From positions 1 through 13,491 of the forward strand of contig SKGI01000045.1 of NCBI GenBank assembly GCA_007117555.1: a stretch of DNA of 13,491 bases, given 5' to 3'. The number at the start of each line of letters is the position of its first letter. Position 1 is the first letter of the stretch. Of the stretch, positions 6,545 through 13,153 are shown piece by piece. This stretch comes from Candidatus Izemoplasma sp. (GTDB lineage Bacteria > Bacillota_I > Bacilli_A > Izemoplasmatales > Izemoplasmataceae). Both the position numbers and the translations under genes were made by a program. The notes beneath the pieces were generated by a model. It made no database searches and was not told the DNA's origin. It was given only the letters and a program-made list of their open reading frames with translations.

Positions 6545-6575
6545 AATGGGTTTAATATCATGAATAGGCTTTGAT

Positions 6576-7286
6576 TTATCCAAAAATACCAATCAAGAAA
6601 AAGTAGAGCAAGGGTACTAACAACGCAGGTAACATGTTCGCAACCTTAATATCTTTAAGTTCCATGAACTTGATCCCCATGGCAATAAGCAACACATAAC
6701 CGACCATTGACAATGTGTCAATCATATCGGTGCTCAAAAAGGCATCCGCTTGTGCCGCGAGTAAATAAATACTACCTTGATAGACTAATATGCTCAAAGC
6801 AGCGAGAGCAACCCCAACACCGAAGACAACTGCGAGCATCATAGCGGTGACAAAGTCAAGCGCACTTTTAACTAACAACAATGTCATCCCTTGTCCAAGA
6901 CCATCTTGGATTGGACCAAGAATGGCCATCGCGCCTACGCAAAAAATGAGTGTGCCCGCGACGAACCCTTTCGCTAAGGGTGGCAGATGACACTTTTTTT
7001 CTACGCGAAGCGCAAGGGTATTTAACCGGCCATCAATATCAATCCATGCGCCAATTAACGACCCGATAACAAGTGATAAAATAATTAACAAGTCGTGATG
7101 AGTATGCAGTTGTCCATCTTCAATAATAACAAAACCTTGGATAAACCAGCCAATTGCGACGGCAAACAAACCGATTCCTAAGGCAAACATTAAAGCTTTT
7201 TGAATTTTCTCTGATAAGCCTCGCTTAAAGATGATACCTATAAAGGTTGCTAATACGACGGCCAATGCGTTGATTACAGTTCCCAT
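6576..7286 (-). CDS. DUF554 family membrane protein (YdfK/YqgA type)
   Basis: This integral membrane protein of 236 aa has about six to seven hydrophobic segments. It begins MGTVINALAVVLATFIG and continues FKRGLSEKIQKALMFALGIGL, the usual start of DUF554 proteins, whose family members include B. subtilis YdfK and E. coli YqgA. A conserved GAMAILGPIQDGLGQ segment lies near residues 117-131. The function is not known; it may be a transporter, but the sequence does not show a substrate. The start has a perfect AAGGAGG (7299-7293 on the minus strand) with a 6-nt spacer. It has its own promoter (7315-7343). No terminator is visible directly after its stop on the minus strand, so its transcript probably runs antisense through the tRNA-Thr gene to the hairpin at 6373-6393. 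Confidence 0.9.
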   Translation of the reverse strand: MGTVINALAVVLATFIGIIFKRGLSEKIQKALMFALGIGLFAVAIGWFIQGFVIIEDGQLHTHHDLLIILSLVIGSLIGAWIDIDGRLNTLALRVEKKCHLPPLAKGFVAGTLIFCVGAMAILGPIQDGLGQGMTLLLVKSALDFVTAMMLAVVFGVGVALAALSILVYQGSIYLLAAQADAFLSTDMIDTLSMVGYVLLIAMGIKFMELKDIKVANMLPALLVPLLYFFLIGIFG

Positions 7287-7314
7287 GATTGCCCTCCTTG
7301 CCTATCTTGATATC

Positions 7315-7343
7315 ATTATACATGAAATAGGTGCCGCTGTGAA
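7315..7343 (-). promoter_or_regulatory. Promoter of the DUF554 gene
   Basis: On the minus strand TTCACA (7343-7338) is followed by a 17-nt spacer and a consensus TATAAT (7320-7315). A start near 7308 gives a leader of about 22 nt. This is the best -35/-10 pair in the window. Confidence 0.8.
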
Positions 7344-7380
7344 TGCTTAATGTAACTAAGTCCGAATGCATCAGACGATG

Positions 7381-7389
7381 TGATATAAT
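7381..7389 (+). promoter_or_regulatory. Extended -10 promoter of the short-chain dehydrogenase gene
   Basis: A perfect extended -10 TGA-TATAAT is present; no convincing -35 lies 16-18 nt upstream. The start would fall near 7396, right at the ribosome binding site AAAAGGAG (7396-7403). Confidence 0.65.
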
Positions 7390-7412
7390 GCATGTAAAAG
7401 GAGTGTGTTGCG

Positions 7413-8270
7413 ATGAAAACCATTGTGATTACCGGCGTCACAAGCGGGATAGGTCTTGCTTTGATAGAGCATTTTGTAGCTAAAGGGGAACATGTCATTG
7501 GGATTGCGCGCAATCAAGGCAGTTTAGAGACACTTGAAAGTGAAATAGCAAACAAGAAACTCAAAGGGCGTTTTACGCATGTTGTGTGCGATTTAAGTCG
7601 TTTCAAGGATATGGCAAATACTGTAACACACCTAAATCAAACCTTATCTAGTGGGATTGATGTGCTCATTAACAATGCGGCAATTGTACCTAAAAAGAAA
7701 CAACTAACTGAAGATGGCTTTGAGCTTCAGTTTCAAGTAAACCACCTTGCCCCAGCTTATTTTATCATCCATCTCAAAGATTTAGTCGCTAAAAAAAATG
7801 GGACGATTATAACGACAGCCAGCAATGCCCATAAGCGGGCTAAATATGACCCAAATGATTTACAAGCGACACGTAAGCGCTATTTATCAATCCGTTCATA
7901 TATGCGGACAAAACTGTATAATATTTTGTATACAGCGGGCTGTAGAGCTGAAGATAAAACATCTAATATTCGGTATGTTGCCGTCCACCCCGGTCTAGTG
8001 CGCACGCCGATTGGTACGAAAGACACCTCAAAATTTTATGCAGCGATGTGGAAGTTTTTCACGCGGCGCGGCATTCACCCTGAACAAGCGATAACAACGT
8101 ATGATCAAATAGTGTATGACGAAAACTTGACGGCGCTTTATTACTATAATGAACAAGAACATACACCGTCTCAAGCTGCGCTAGATGTGCATAATCGTAG
8201 CCATCTTTATGAGACAACCAACCACATCCTTGCCCCATATAGCCCATCAGAAAAGCCATCACATAAGTAA
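7413..8270 (+). CDS. Short-chain dehydrogenase/reductase (SDR family)
   Basis: This is a classical Rossmann-fold NAD(P)H-dependent oxidoreductase. The motifs are all present: TGVTSGIG (7-14) for cofactor binding, CDLS (59-62), NNAA (87-90), catalytic Asn110, Ser137 in TTASNAH, and Tyr163-x3-Lys167 in YMRTK, followed by HPGLVRTP. The 285-aa length and the layout resemble retinol-dehydrogenase/WWOX-like SDRs. The substrate is unknown. Arg32 after the second strand (GIARN) suggests NADPH, but this is inference. The ATG has AAAAGGAG with a 9-nt spacer. The gene is single, between a divergent DUF554 gene and the convergent anti-sigma gene. Its last codons and the last base of its stop codon lie within the terminator hairpin. 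Confidence 0.92.
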   Translation: MKTIVITGVTSGIGLALIEHFVAKGEHVIGIARNQGSLETLESEIANKKLKGRFTHVVCDLSRFKDMANTVTHLNQTLSSGIDVLINNAAIVPKKKQLTEDGFELQFQVNHLAPAYFIIHLKDLVAKKNGTIITTASNAHKRAKYDPNDLQATRKRYLSIRSYMRTKLYNILYTAGCRAEDKTSNIRYVAVHPGLVRTPIGTKDTSKFYAAMWKFFTRRGIHPEQAITTYDQIVYDENLTALYYYNEQEHTPSQAALDVHNRSHLYETTNHILAPYSPSEKPSHK

Positions 8271-8280
8271 TGGCTTTTTT
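8251..8280 (+). terminator. Terminator overlapping the 3' end of the dehydrogenase gene
   Basis: AAAAGCCAT (8251-8259) pairs with ATGGCTTTT (8270-8278) around a 10-nt loop, followed by Ts. An outer CATCA/TGATG pair (8245-8249/8280-8284) can extend it. The left arm is coding sequence and the stop codon (8268-8270) is at the loop edge. The reverse strand also has a short T-run, so it may end the anti-sigma transcript too. Confidence 0.82.
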
Positions 8281-8296
8281 GATGGAAGAGGGGTTA

Positions 8297-9151
8297 TTAA
8301 CCGCCACTACCAATCCCACTATCTGAGTCGGAATCAGGCGTCTCATTGTTAGGCGGTCGAATATGACTCGGATCATCATCGGGTCGATCATCTGGTCTAA
8401 TTGAGTCATCCGTGTCTTGACGCTCACGCAACGTTTCAAGGAGCGTTCTTAATTTTCCAACATCCCAATGCACCAATGTCTCAAATCGATAGGATTCATC
8501 GAGAGCGATGATTTCGCGGATGAGTCTCAAGCGCATCACACTGATATCATGTGATACTGCGGCATCGGTTTCTTCATCAGTTTGGTTTCTTGCATCCCCT
8601 TCGACAATATCGATGTTTGGTAAGTGTCGGTCCCGCAGTTCAGGAAGACGTTCGGTGACACGGTCAATCACCGTTGTGCGATTCTCGACCTGGCGCGAGG
8701 CCACATCAAGCATCATGACGGGACGTTCAGCGTTTAAATATTCTAATGTAACAGCGCGTTCAACTAATTGATCTAAAGCTATGTTAAAGTGCTGCCCTTG
8801 CAAAGATTCAAGCCCTTCTAATAAAGATGACGCTTCTGTGTTGATGGGTCGAACTTCTAAAATGTCATAATCGGCATTAATGTCAATCTCAAAAGTTGGA
8901 TTGATCTCAAGATAAATAGTTGCATAAACATCGGATACAAGCGGTGCTGGTGAACGCAACCATACGGTGAGTGCCACCGCAAATATGAGTAGAAGACTGG
9001 CGAACTGGAGTGGTCTTAGACGGAGTTGCGACCAAAGGTTTACTTTGGTGCGTACCTGAAAACGGGGACTCGCCTTAATGGCATCACGTAAATCAGGCAC
9101 ATCCGTATGTGCTGCATCTAAAATACGTTGTTTCATTTCATGCTCCGTCAT
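8297..9151 (-). CDS. Membrane-bound anti-sigma factor with RsgI-like extracytoplasmic domain
   Basis: This single-pass membrane protein of 284 aa is likely the anti-sigma partner of the sigma factor directly upstream. Residues 1-45 are a short cytoplasmic region (LDAAHTDVPDLRDAI), resembling anti-ECF N-termini. A membrane helix spans about 48-65. Residues about 74-150 match the RsgI middle domain: YATIYLEINPTFEIDIN, LEVRPINTEASSLLEGLE, and a later ALDQLVERAVTLEYLN. The Asn84-Pro85 pair is at the place where RsgI proteins are reported to self-cleave. A helical segment about 200-242 resembles the RLIxEIxxLDxxYxxExL stretch of RsgI proteins. The last 40 residues are Asp/Pro/Ser-rich and probably disordered. 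ATG 9151 has AGGTGA 5 nt upstream; a GTG at 9160 overlaps that site. The start overlaps the sigma stop by 14 nt. The function is inferred from domains and position. Confidence 0.82.
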   Translation of the reverse strand: MTEHEMKQRILDAAHTDVPDLRDAIKASPRFQVRTKVNLWSQLRLRPLQFASLLLIFAVALTVWLRSPAPLVSDVYATIYLEINPTFEIDINADYDILEVRPINTEASSLLEGLESLQGQHFNIALDQLVERAVTLEYLNAERPVMMLDVASRQVENRTTVIDRVTERLPELRDRHLPNIDIVEGDARNQTDEETDAAVSHDISVMRLRLIREIIALDESYRFETLVHWDVGKLRTLLETLRERQDTDDSIRPDDRPDDDPSHIRPPNNETPDSDSDSGIGSGG

Positions 9152-9674
9152 CGTCTTCACCTGCCTTTCGCCGCATTTTCTTTAAAGCATTTTGATACAT
9201 CCAAGTTACCGTACCAACCGGTTTATTCAAATGCTTGGCAATATCTTTATGCCGCTCTTCAAGGATAACGTACCGGATGATGACAATTTTCTCTTCTTCA
9301 TTGAGCACGGCCAATAAGTCTTGAAGCGCATAAGCTTTTTCTTGTTGGTCGACTGTCACACCAAACAAACTCGAATCCGTCTCTTGATCGATGGGTTGTT
9401 CACGCTTGCGGCGATTGAATAAATTAATCGCCAAGTTTCTTGCAATGGTATTGAGCCAAGCTTGAAATTGGTTTCGTTTTCGGTAGCGAGGCAACGACTC
9501 AAGCATTTTTAAGTAAGTTTCTTGCATTAAGTCCTCAGTTAAATTGACATCTTTAACAATTGCAAGAATTGTGTAGTAAACCCCCACACGTGTTTGCGCA
9601 TAAATCGCATCAAAAACGGCGAGATCTCCCCGCTTCAGTTGCTCAACAAGGTGATTGAGTTCATTGTGTTTCAT
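9138..9674 (-). CDS. ECF-type sigma-70 family RNA polymerase sigma factor
   Basis: This 178-aa protein contains only sigma regions 2 and 4, the ECF layout. Region 2 (about 20-88) includes LTEDLMQETYLKML (45-58), the core-binding 2.2 helix, and FQAWLNTIARNLAINLFNRRKRE (70-92). Region 4 (about 116-168) includes LNEEEKIVIIRYVI and the helix-turn-helix HKDIAKHLNKPVGTVTWMYQNAL (142-164) that would read the -35 element. The tail is acidic (EDDDGA). It overlaps the anti-sigma gene by 14 nt, as expected for a co-translated sigma/anti-sigma pair. The ATG at 9674 is fixed by in-frame TGA codons just upstream; its ribosome binding site is weak. A methyltransferase-like gene ends 45 nt upstream on the same strand. 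No ECF-type autoregulated promoter could be assigned with confidence. Confidence 0.92.
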   Translation of the reverse strand: MKHNELNHLVEQLKRGDLAVFDAIYAQTRVGVYYTILAIVKDVNLTEDLMQETYLKMLESLPRYRKRNQFQAWLNTIARNLAINLFNRRKREQPIDQETDSSLFGVTVDQQEKAYALQDLLAVLNEEEKIVIIRYVILEERHKDIAKHLNKPVGTVTWMYQNALKKMRRKAGEDDDGA

Positions 9675-9719
9675 CCATCATCACACCCAATCCCCAACTG
9701 CGCTCATCTTGTAAACAAA

Positions 9720-10355
9720 CTAAGGCCTATTTTTGTTGGGCGCAGTGGCTTTTTTTCCGAAAAATCGTGCTGTTTTCGTTTGATAGTCCCGGTACTGTGC
9801 TCCAAAAAGTCTTTCTAGCAAAACTTCTTCTTTGCGAATTTGTCGATTGAAAGCGAAAACGATAAACAAGAGTGCGCCAAAAAAGAAGAAATTAGGGAAG
9901 GTGAAGAAGAAACCTAAAAATATCAGTATCATGCCGAGATAGACTGGGTTGCGGGAATATGAGAAAACCCCCTCGGTAATCAGTGTATCGGTTTGGTTTT
10001 CATCGACACCAATACGCCATGCATCACGGAAACTTGCTAAGGCAAATGCGAACAAGATGATGCCAATATTCATGCTGATGAAGCCGAGAATCCGGCCGCT
10101 GATGTGTGTATATAAATAGAAAACTGGTTCGATGCCAAACATTGGTAAACGGAAAGCTGCAGTTAAAACGAGATAAGTAAGTAAAACAATGCCTACGTAA
10201 AATGAATATTCTAGCCATTTTTGAGTGCGCTGTTTTTGTCCTTTGCCAAGGGCCACAACTTTTTGGCCATTGCGATGCGTCAAAATACTTTTAGACACAA
10301 GCAAACTATAAAAAGTAACTAACGTAATTAAAGCATAAACATCAAAGAAATCCAC
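9720..10355 (-). CDS. Isoprenylcysteine carboxyl methyltransferase-like membrane protein
   Basis: This membrane protein of about 211 aa has around five hydrophobic helices and ends in the ICMT/phospholipid-methyltransferase type catalytic region. The family motifs are LITEGVFSYSRNPVYLGM and, after two helices, RKEEVLLERLFGAQYRDY. These bind SAM in ICMT-fold enzymes. Bacterial members are widespread and mostly uncharacterised; the methyl acceptor is unknown. Two starts are possible: GTG 10364, which has no ribosome binding site, and GTG 10355 with GAGGTGG at 10367-10361 and a 5-nt spacer; the latter is preferred. The gene precedes the sigma/anti-sigma pair on the same strand with a 45-bp gap and no terminator seen between them, so the three may form one operon. 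Confidence 0.85.
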   Translation of the reverse strand: MDFFDVYALITLVTFYSLLVSKSILTHRNGQKVVALGKGQKQRTQKWLEYSFYVGIVLLTYLVLTAAFRLPMFGIEPVFYLYTHISGRILGFISMNIGIILFAFALASFRDAWRIGVDENQTDTLITEGVFSYSRNPVYLGMILIFLGFFFTFPNFFFFGALLFIVFAFNRQIRKEEVLLERLFGAQYRDYQTKTARFFGKKATAPNKNRP

Positions 10356-10386
10356 CCATGCCACCTCATAGTTGATTGATATCCTT

Positions 10387-10414
10387 ATTATAACGCATAA
10401 ATATCTTTGTAAAA
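10387..10414 (-). promoter_or_regulatory. Promoter of the ICMT-like gene (possible sigma operon promoter)
   Basis: On the minus strand TTTTAC (10414-10409), 16 nt, then TATAAT (10392-10387). The start near 10380 gives a leader of about 25 nt to GTG 10355. It looks like a housekeeping (sigma-A type) promoter rather than an ECF promoter. Confidence 0.65.
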
Positions 10415-10428
10415 GACCTCTTTTTACA
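10408..10428. repeat. Inverted repeat between divergent promoters
   Basis: TGTAAAAGA (10408-10416), CC, then TCTTTTTACA (10419-10428): a near-perfect palindrome with one extra T. It covers the -35 element of the ICMT-like gene and lies just upstream of the -10 of the divergent RNA methyltransferase gene, a position suited to an operator. Confidence 0.45.
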
Positions 10429-10434
10429 GGGATA

Positions 10435-10443
10435 TGTTAGAAT
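10435..10443 (+). promoter_or_regulatory. Extended -10 promoter of the THUMP methyltransferase gene
   Basis: TGT-TAGAAT is present without a recognisable -35. The start would fall near 10450, at the first base of the ribosome binding site GGAGG (10450-10454). Confidence 0.5.
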
Positions 10444-10461
10444 AAGCTCGGAGGTGGCATA

Positions 10462-11592
10462 ATGAAGGCTGTCGCAACGTGTGCTTTTGGAGTAGAAACG
10501 GCACTAAAAAATGAAATGAAAGCAGAAGGGTTTCATCTAGAACGCAGTGACAATGGTAAGCTATATTTCGATGTGGATCTTGCAGGGTTATATCATGCGA
10601 ATATGGCGCTTCGGACTGCGGACCGGATTTTTATTGTGCTCGGGTCTGCAAAGGCATCGTCTTATGATGCTTTGTTTGACGCCGTTAAACAATGGCCTCT
10701 TAAGGATTATCTTGATGAAAAAGGTCGCTTTCTCATTCAAGCAAAAAGTGTTAAATCGACTTTGTACAGTTTGCGCGATATCCAATCAGTTGGGAAAAAG
10801 GCTGTGCTTGAAAATCTTAAAGCCGCAAGAGGACAAACGGTGTTTTTAGAAACGGGCGCGCCCTATCCACTGTTGTTTAATTTTGTCAATGATCAAGTTG
10901 AGCTTTGGCTTGATACGAGTGGTGAAGCGTTGCATAAAAGAGGATATCGTTTGTTGCAAGGTGCCGCACCGATTAAAGAAACGTTAGCTGCGGCACTTGT
11001 CTTACTTAGTTTTTATCAAAGTGGACGCCCCTTATATGATCCGTTTTGTGGGTCTGGTACATTGGCGATCGAAGCGGCGATGATTGCAAAAAACATGGCG
11101 CCTAATCTCAATCGTTCTTTTGCTTTAGATGCGTATCCTTTTGCGAACCAAACAATAAGGAGACACGTTCGCGGACAATTGCTGAAACGGATTGATCAAA
11201 CGGTGACACCTCATATTTACGCCAGTGATTTTGATCGGCAAATGGTCGAGGCAGCTCAAGCGAATGCAGAAGCAGCGGATGTAGAGGATATTATTCAATT
11301 CCAATTAAGTGACTTTCGTTTGCGTAGTTACGAAAATCAATATGGCCTCATACTGACGAATCCTCCGTATGGAGAACGCCTTGAAACTGCGGCAGAAGCT
11401 GAAAAACTTTATCAAGACTTAAGCGCGCTTTATCGAACACTTAATTCGTACAGTTTATTCATGATTACGGCGTATCCAGGTATTGAAGGAATCTTTAGAA
11501 AACAAGCCAATCGGACGCGGGTGTTTTTCAATGGTAACATCAAATCTCGCTACTATCAGTTTCATGGACCTAAGAAACCGACTAACGGCTAA
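10462..11592 (+). CDS. THUMP-domain class I SAM-dependent rRNA methyltransferase (YpsC/RlmL N-terminal type)
   Basis: This predicted guanine-N2 methyltransferase of large-subunit rRNA is homologous to B. subtilis YpsC and to the N-terminal half of E. coli RlmL. The 376-aa length matches the stand-alone form (about 380 aa). An N-terminal ferredoxin-like part (ATCAFGVETALKNEM) is followed by the THUMP RNA-binding domain (about 45-155, with LIQAKSVKSTLYSLRDIQSVGKKAV). Then comes a Rossmann methylase domain: DPFCGSGTLAIEAAM (193-207) for SAM binding, IYASDFD (252-258) as the acidic motif, and TNPPYGERL (299-307) with the catalytic NPPY. The ATG follows GGAGG with a 7-nt spacer. It is divergent from the ICMT-like gene and closed by the hairpin at 11595-11620. 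The exact target nucleotide is inferred from homology. Confidence 0.93.
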   Translation: MKAVATCAFGVETALKNEMKAEGFHLERSDNGKLYFDVDLAGLYHANMALRTADRIFIVLGSAKASSYDALFDAVKQWPLKDYLDEKGRFLIQAKSVKSTLYSLRDIQSVGKKAVLENLKAARGQTVFLETGAPYPLLFNFVNDQVELWLDTSGEALHKRGYRLLQGAAPIKETLAAALVLLSFYQSGRPLYDPFCGSGTLAIEAAMIAKNMAPNLNRSFALDAYPFANQTIRRHVRGQLLKRIDQTVTPHIYASDFDRQMVEAAQANAEAADVEDIIQFQLSDFRLRSYENQYGLILTNPPYGERLETAAEAEKLYQDLSALYRTLNSYSLFMITAYPGIEGIFRKQANRTRVFFNGNIKSRYYQFHGPKKPTNG

Positions 11593-11594
11593 AA

Positions 11595-11620
11595 AGTTAG
11601 GCATATACTAACTATTTTTT
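11595..11620 (+). terminator. Terminator after the THUMP methyltransferase gene
   Basis: AGTTAG (11595-11600) pairs with CTAACT (11608-11613) around a 7-nt loop; after one A there are six T residues. The stem is short and AT-rich, so termination may be partial. Confidence 0.65.
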
Positions 11621-11628
11621 CGGAGATA

Positions 11629-11637
11629 TGCTATAAT
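11629..11637 (+). promoter_or_regulatory. Extended -10 promoter of the MATE transporter gene
   Basis: TGC-TATAAT is a perfect extended -10; no clear -35 is found. The start near 11644 lies after the ATG at 11640, which supports ATG 11658 as the true start and a leader of about 14 nt. Confidence 0.65.
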
Positions 11638-11657
11638 GCATGTGGCAGGTGAGTTAC

Positions 11658-13085
11658 ATGCGTAAAGATGACAAAAAAAAGTACTTAATTCTTAAAGATC
11701 GAAACATTTATAAAGGCTTGATTATTTTAGCAATACCCTTGATGCTAAACAACCTTCTCAAGTCATTACATGATATTGTGGATATGATTTTTGTCGGTCG
11801 CATTCCTGATGTAGGCACACAATCAGTGGCTGCCATTCAACTTACGTTTCCCATCATGTTCACGTTTTTGTCGCTTGGCATGGGCATGAGTGTTGCTGGG
11901 ACGGCACTGATCAGCCAGTTTCTCGGCATGGGTCACCGCCGGGAAGCGCGCCGTTATGCGTCGCAGCTCTTAGTTTTAGCGGGCTTACTTGGTGTCATTC
12001 TCAATATTGTCTCATACACCGCTGCCCCAATGATCATTCGTTCTATGGGTGTTGATCCACTCGCTTCGGCAGCGGATGCATACATTTTTGAAAGTAGTAC
12101 GCAATATTTACGCATTCGTGCGTTTGAGTTACCCTTTCTCTTTTTGTTTTTTTCTTTACTTGCCGTGCGGCAAGCTGGGGGCGATACAACGACACCCGTG
12201 CTTGTTAGTGGCACCGCGATTATCACAAACATTTTTCTTTCATATATCTTTATCCGTGTGCTGAATCTCGGCGTGCCTGGGGCGGCATATGCAACGCTTG
12301 TAGCCAACGTGCTCATTATGCCAGCGGGTCTTTACTTATTGTTTTTTGCTAAGTCTGGTATTACAGTCAGCGTTGCCGATATGCGTTTACAAAAAGGCGT
12401 AGTTAAAGACATCGTAAGAACAGCCGTACCAGCGTCGATGGGACAGGCCATCACGGCGATCGGTTTTTATCTAATGAACGGAATCATCTATTCATACGGA
12501 CCTGAAACCGTCGCAGCATTCGGGGTAGGTAATCGGATTATGTCGATGATTTTGCATCCAGTTATGGCTATGGGTGGTGTATTAAGTGCTTATATTGGTC
12601 AGAATATTGGTGCGCATAATCCTGATCGCGCCCGTCTCACGTTCCGAAAAGCGATGTTGCTTTCTTCTGGCACCATGGCGGTTGGTGCGGGAATTATTAT
12701 GATATTCCGTGGTTTTTTGGCGGTGTTATTTATTGTCGATGATCCAATAGCTTTAGCGCTGGCAGTCGAATACATGTTTTACATTTTACTCGGGCTACCA
12801 CTGATGGCTGTCTTTCAAACGTTTATGGGTACGTATAATGGGACTGGATTTACGCAGTTTTCATTTATCCTCTCTGTTTCACGACTTTGGGGGATGCGGA
12901 TTCCGCTCGTCATTGCGTTTCGAGAATGGACTGCGCTTGGGTCAAGTGGCATATGGTATGCGATGCTGATTTCTAACTTTGTCGCCGCATTTCTTGGGTG
13001 GATGCTTTATAAACGTCTAACATTTGAACCAAAAGTACGAATTGAAGAGCCAATTACAAAACACGTTGAACTCAAAACGACATAA
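11658..13085 (+). CDS. MATE family multidrug/toxin efflux transporter
   Basis: This polytopic membrane protein of 475 aa should export organic cations or drugs in exchange for Na+ or H+. The two-lobe MATE layout, with about twelve membrane segments, is visible. The N-lobe starts LIILAIPLMLNNLLKSLHDIVDMIFVGR and continues AAIQLTFPIMFTFLSLGMGMSVAGTALISQFLG. The C-lobe starts VRTAVPASMGQAITAIGFYLMN and repeats the pattern with AAFGVGNRIMSMILHP and LSAYIGQNIGAHNPDRA, the latter like the GxxxGxxxxxxA loops of the family. The ATG at 11658 has AGGTGA 5 nt upstream; an in-frame ATG at 11640 precedes the predicted transcription start and lacks a ribosome binding site. A TetR-type regulator gene is convergent next door, so any regulatory link is only suggested by proximity. 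The substrate is unknown. Confidence 0.93.
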   Translation: MRKDDKKKYLILKDRNIYKGLIILAIPLMLNNLLKSLHDIVDMIFVGRIPDVGTQSVAAIQLTFPIMFTFLSLGMGMSVAGTALISQFLGMGHRREARRYASQLLVLAGLLGVILNIVSYTAAPMIIRSMGVDPLASAADAYIFESSTQYLRIRAFELPFLFLFFSLLAVRQAGGDTTTPVLVSGTAIITNIFLSYIFIRVLNLGVPGAAYATLVANVLIMPAGLYLLFFAKSGITVSVADMRLQKGVVKDIVRTAVPASMGQAITAIGFYLMNGIIYSYGPETVAAFGVGNRIMSMILHPVMAMGGVLSAYIGQNIGAHNPDRARLTFRKAMLLSSGTMAVGAGIIMIFRGFLAVLFIVDDPIALALAVEYMFYILLGLPLMAVFQTFMGTYNGTGFTQFSFILSVSRLWGMRIPLVIAFREWTALGSSGIWYAMLISNFVAAFLGWMLYKRLTFEPKVRIEEPITKHVELKTT

Positions 13086-13086
13086 G

Positions 13087-13113
13087 AAAAAGGTGTGGGA
13101 ACACACCTTTTTT
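13087..13113. terminator. Bidirectional terminator between MATE and TetR-type genes
   Basis: AAAAAGGTGTG pairs perfectly with CACACCTTTTT around a GGAA loop (TTCC on the other strand), with T-runs on both strands. It ends both the transporter gene (stop 13083-13085) and the minus-strand regulator gene (stop 13154). Confidence 0.9.
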
Positions 13114-13153
13114 ATGTGGTTATCGATTGGTTTTTGTGGATGAATAAACCGTG

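Noticed and set aside
8508..8771. Plus-strand open frame opposite the anti-sigma gene
   Set aside because: It is an antisense shadow with no ribosome binding site and Ser/Arg-rich random composition.
9698..9745. CTGCGC/GCGCAG inverted repeat near the sigma gene start as a regulatory hairpin
   Set aside because: The arms are only 6 bp with a loop of about 36 nt, and one arm is in the coding end of the upstream gene; too weak to claim.
11640..11657. ATG at 11640 as the MATE start
   Set aside because: It is 3 nt after the -10 hexamer, upstream of the predicted transcription start, and has no ribosome binding site.
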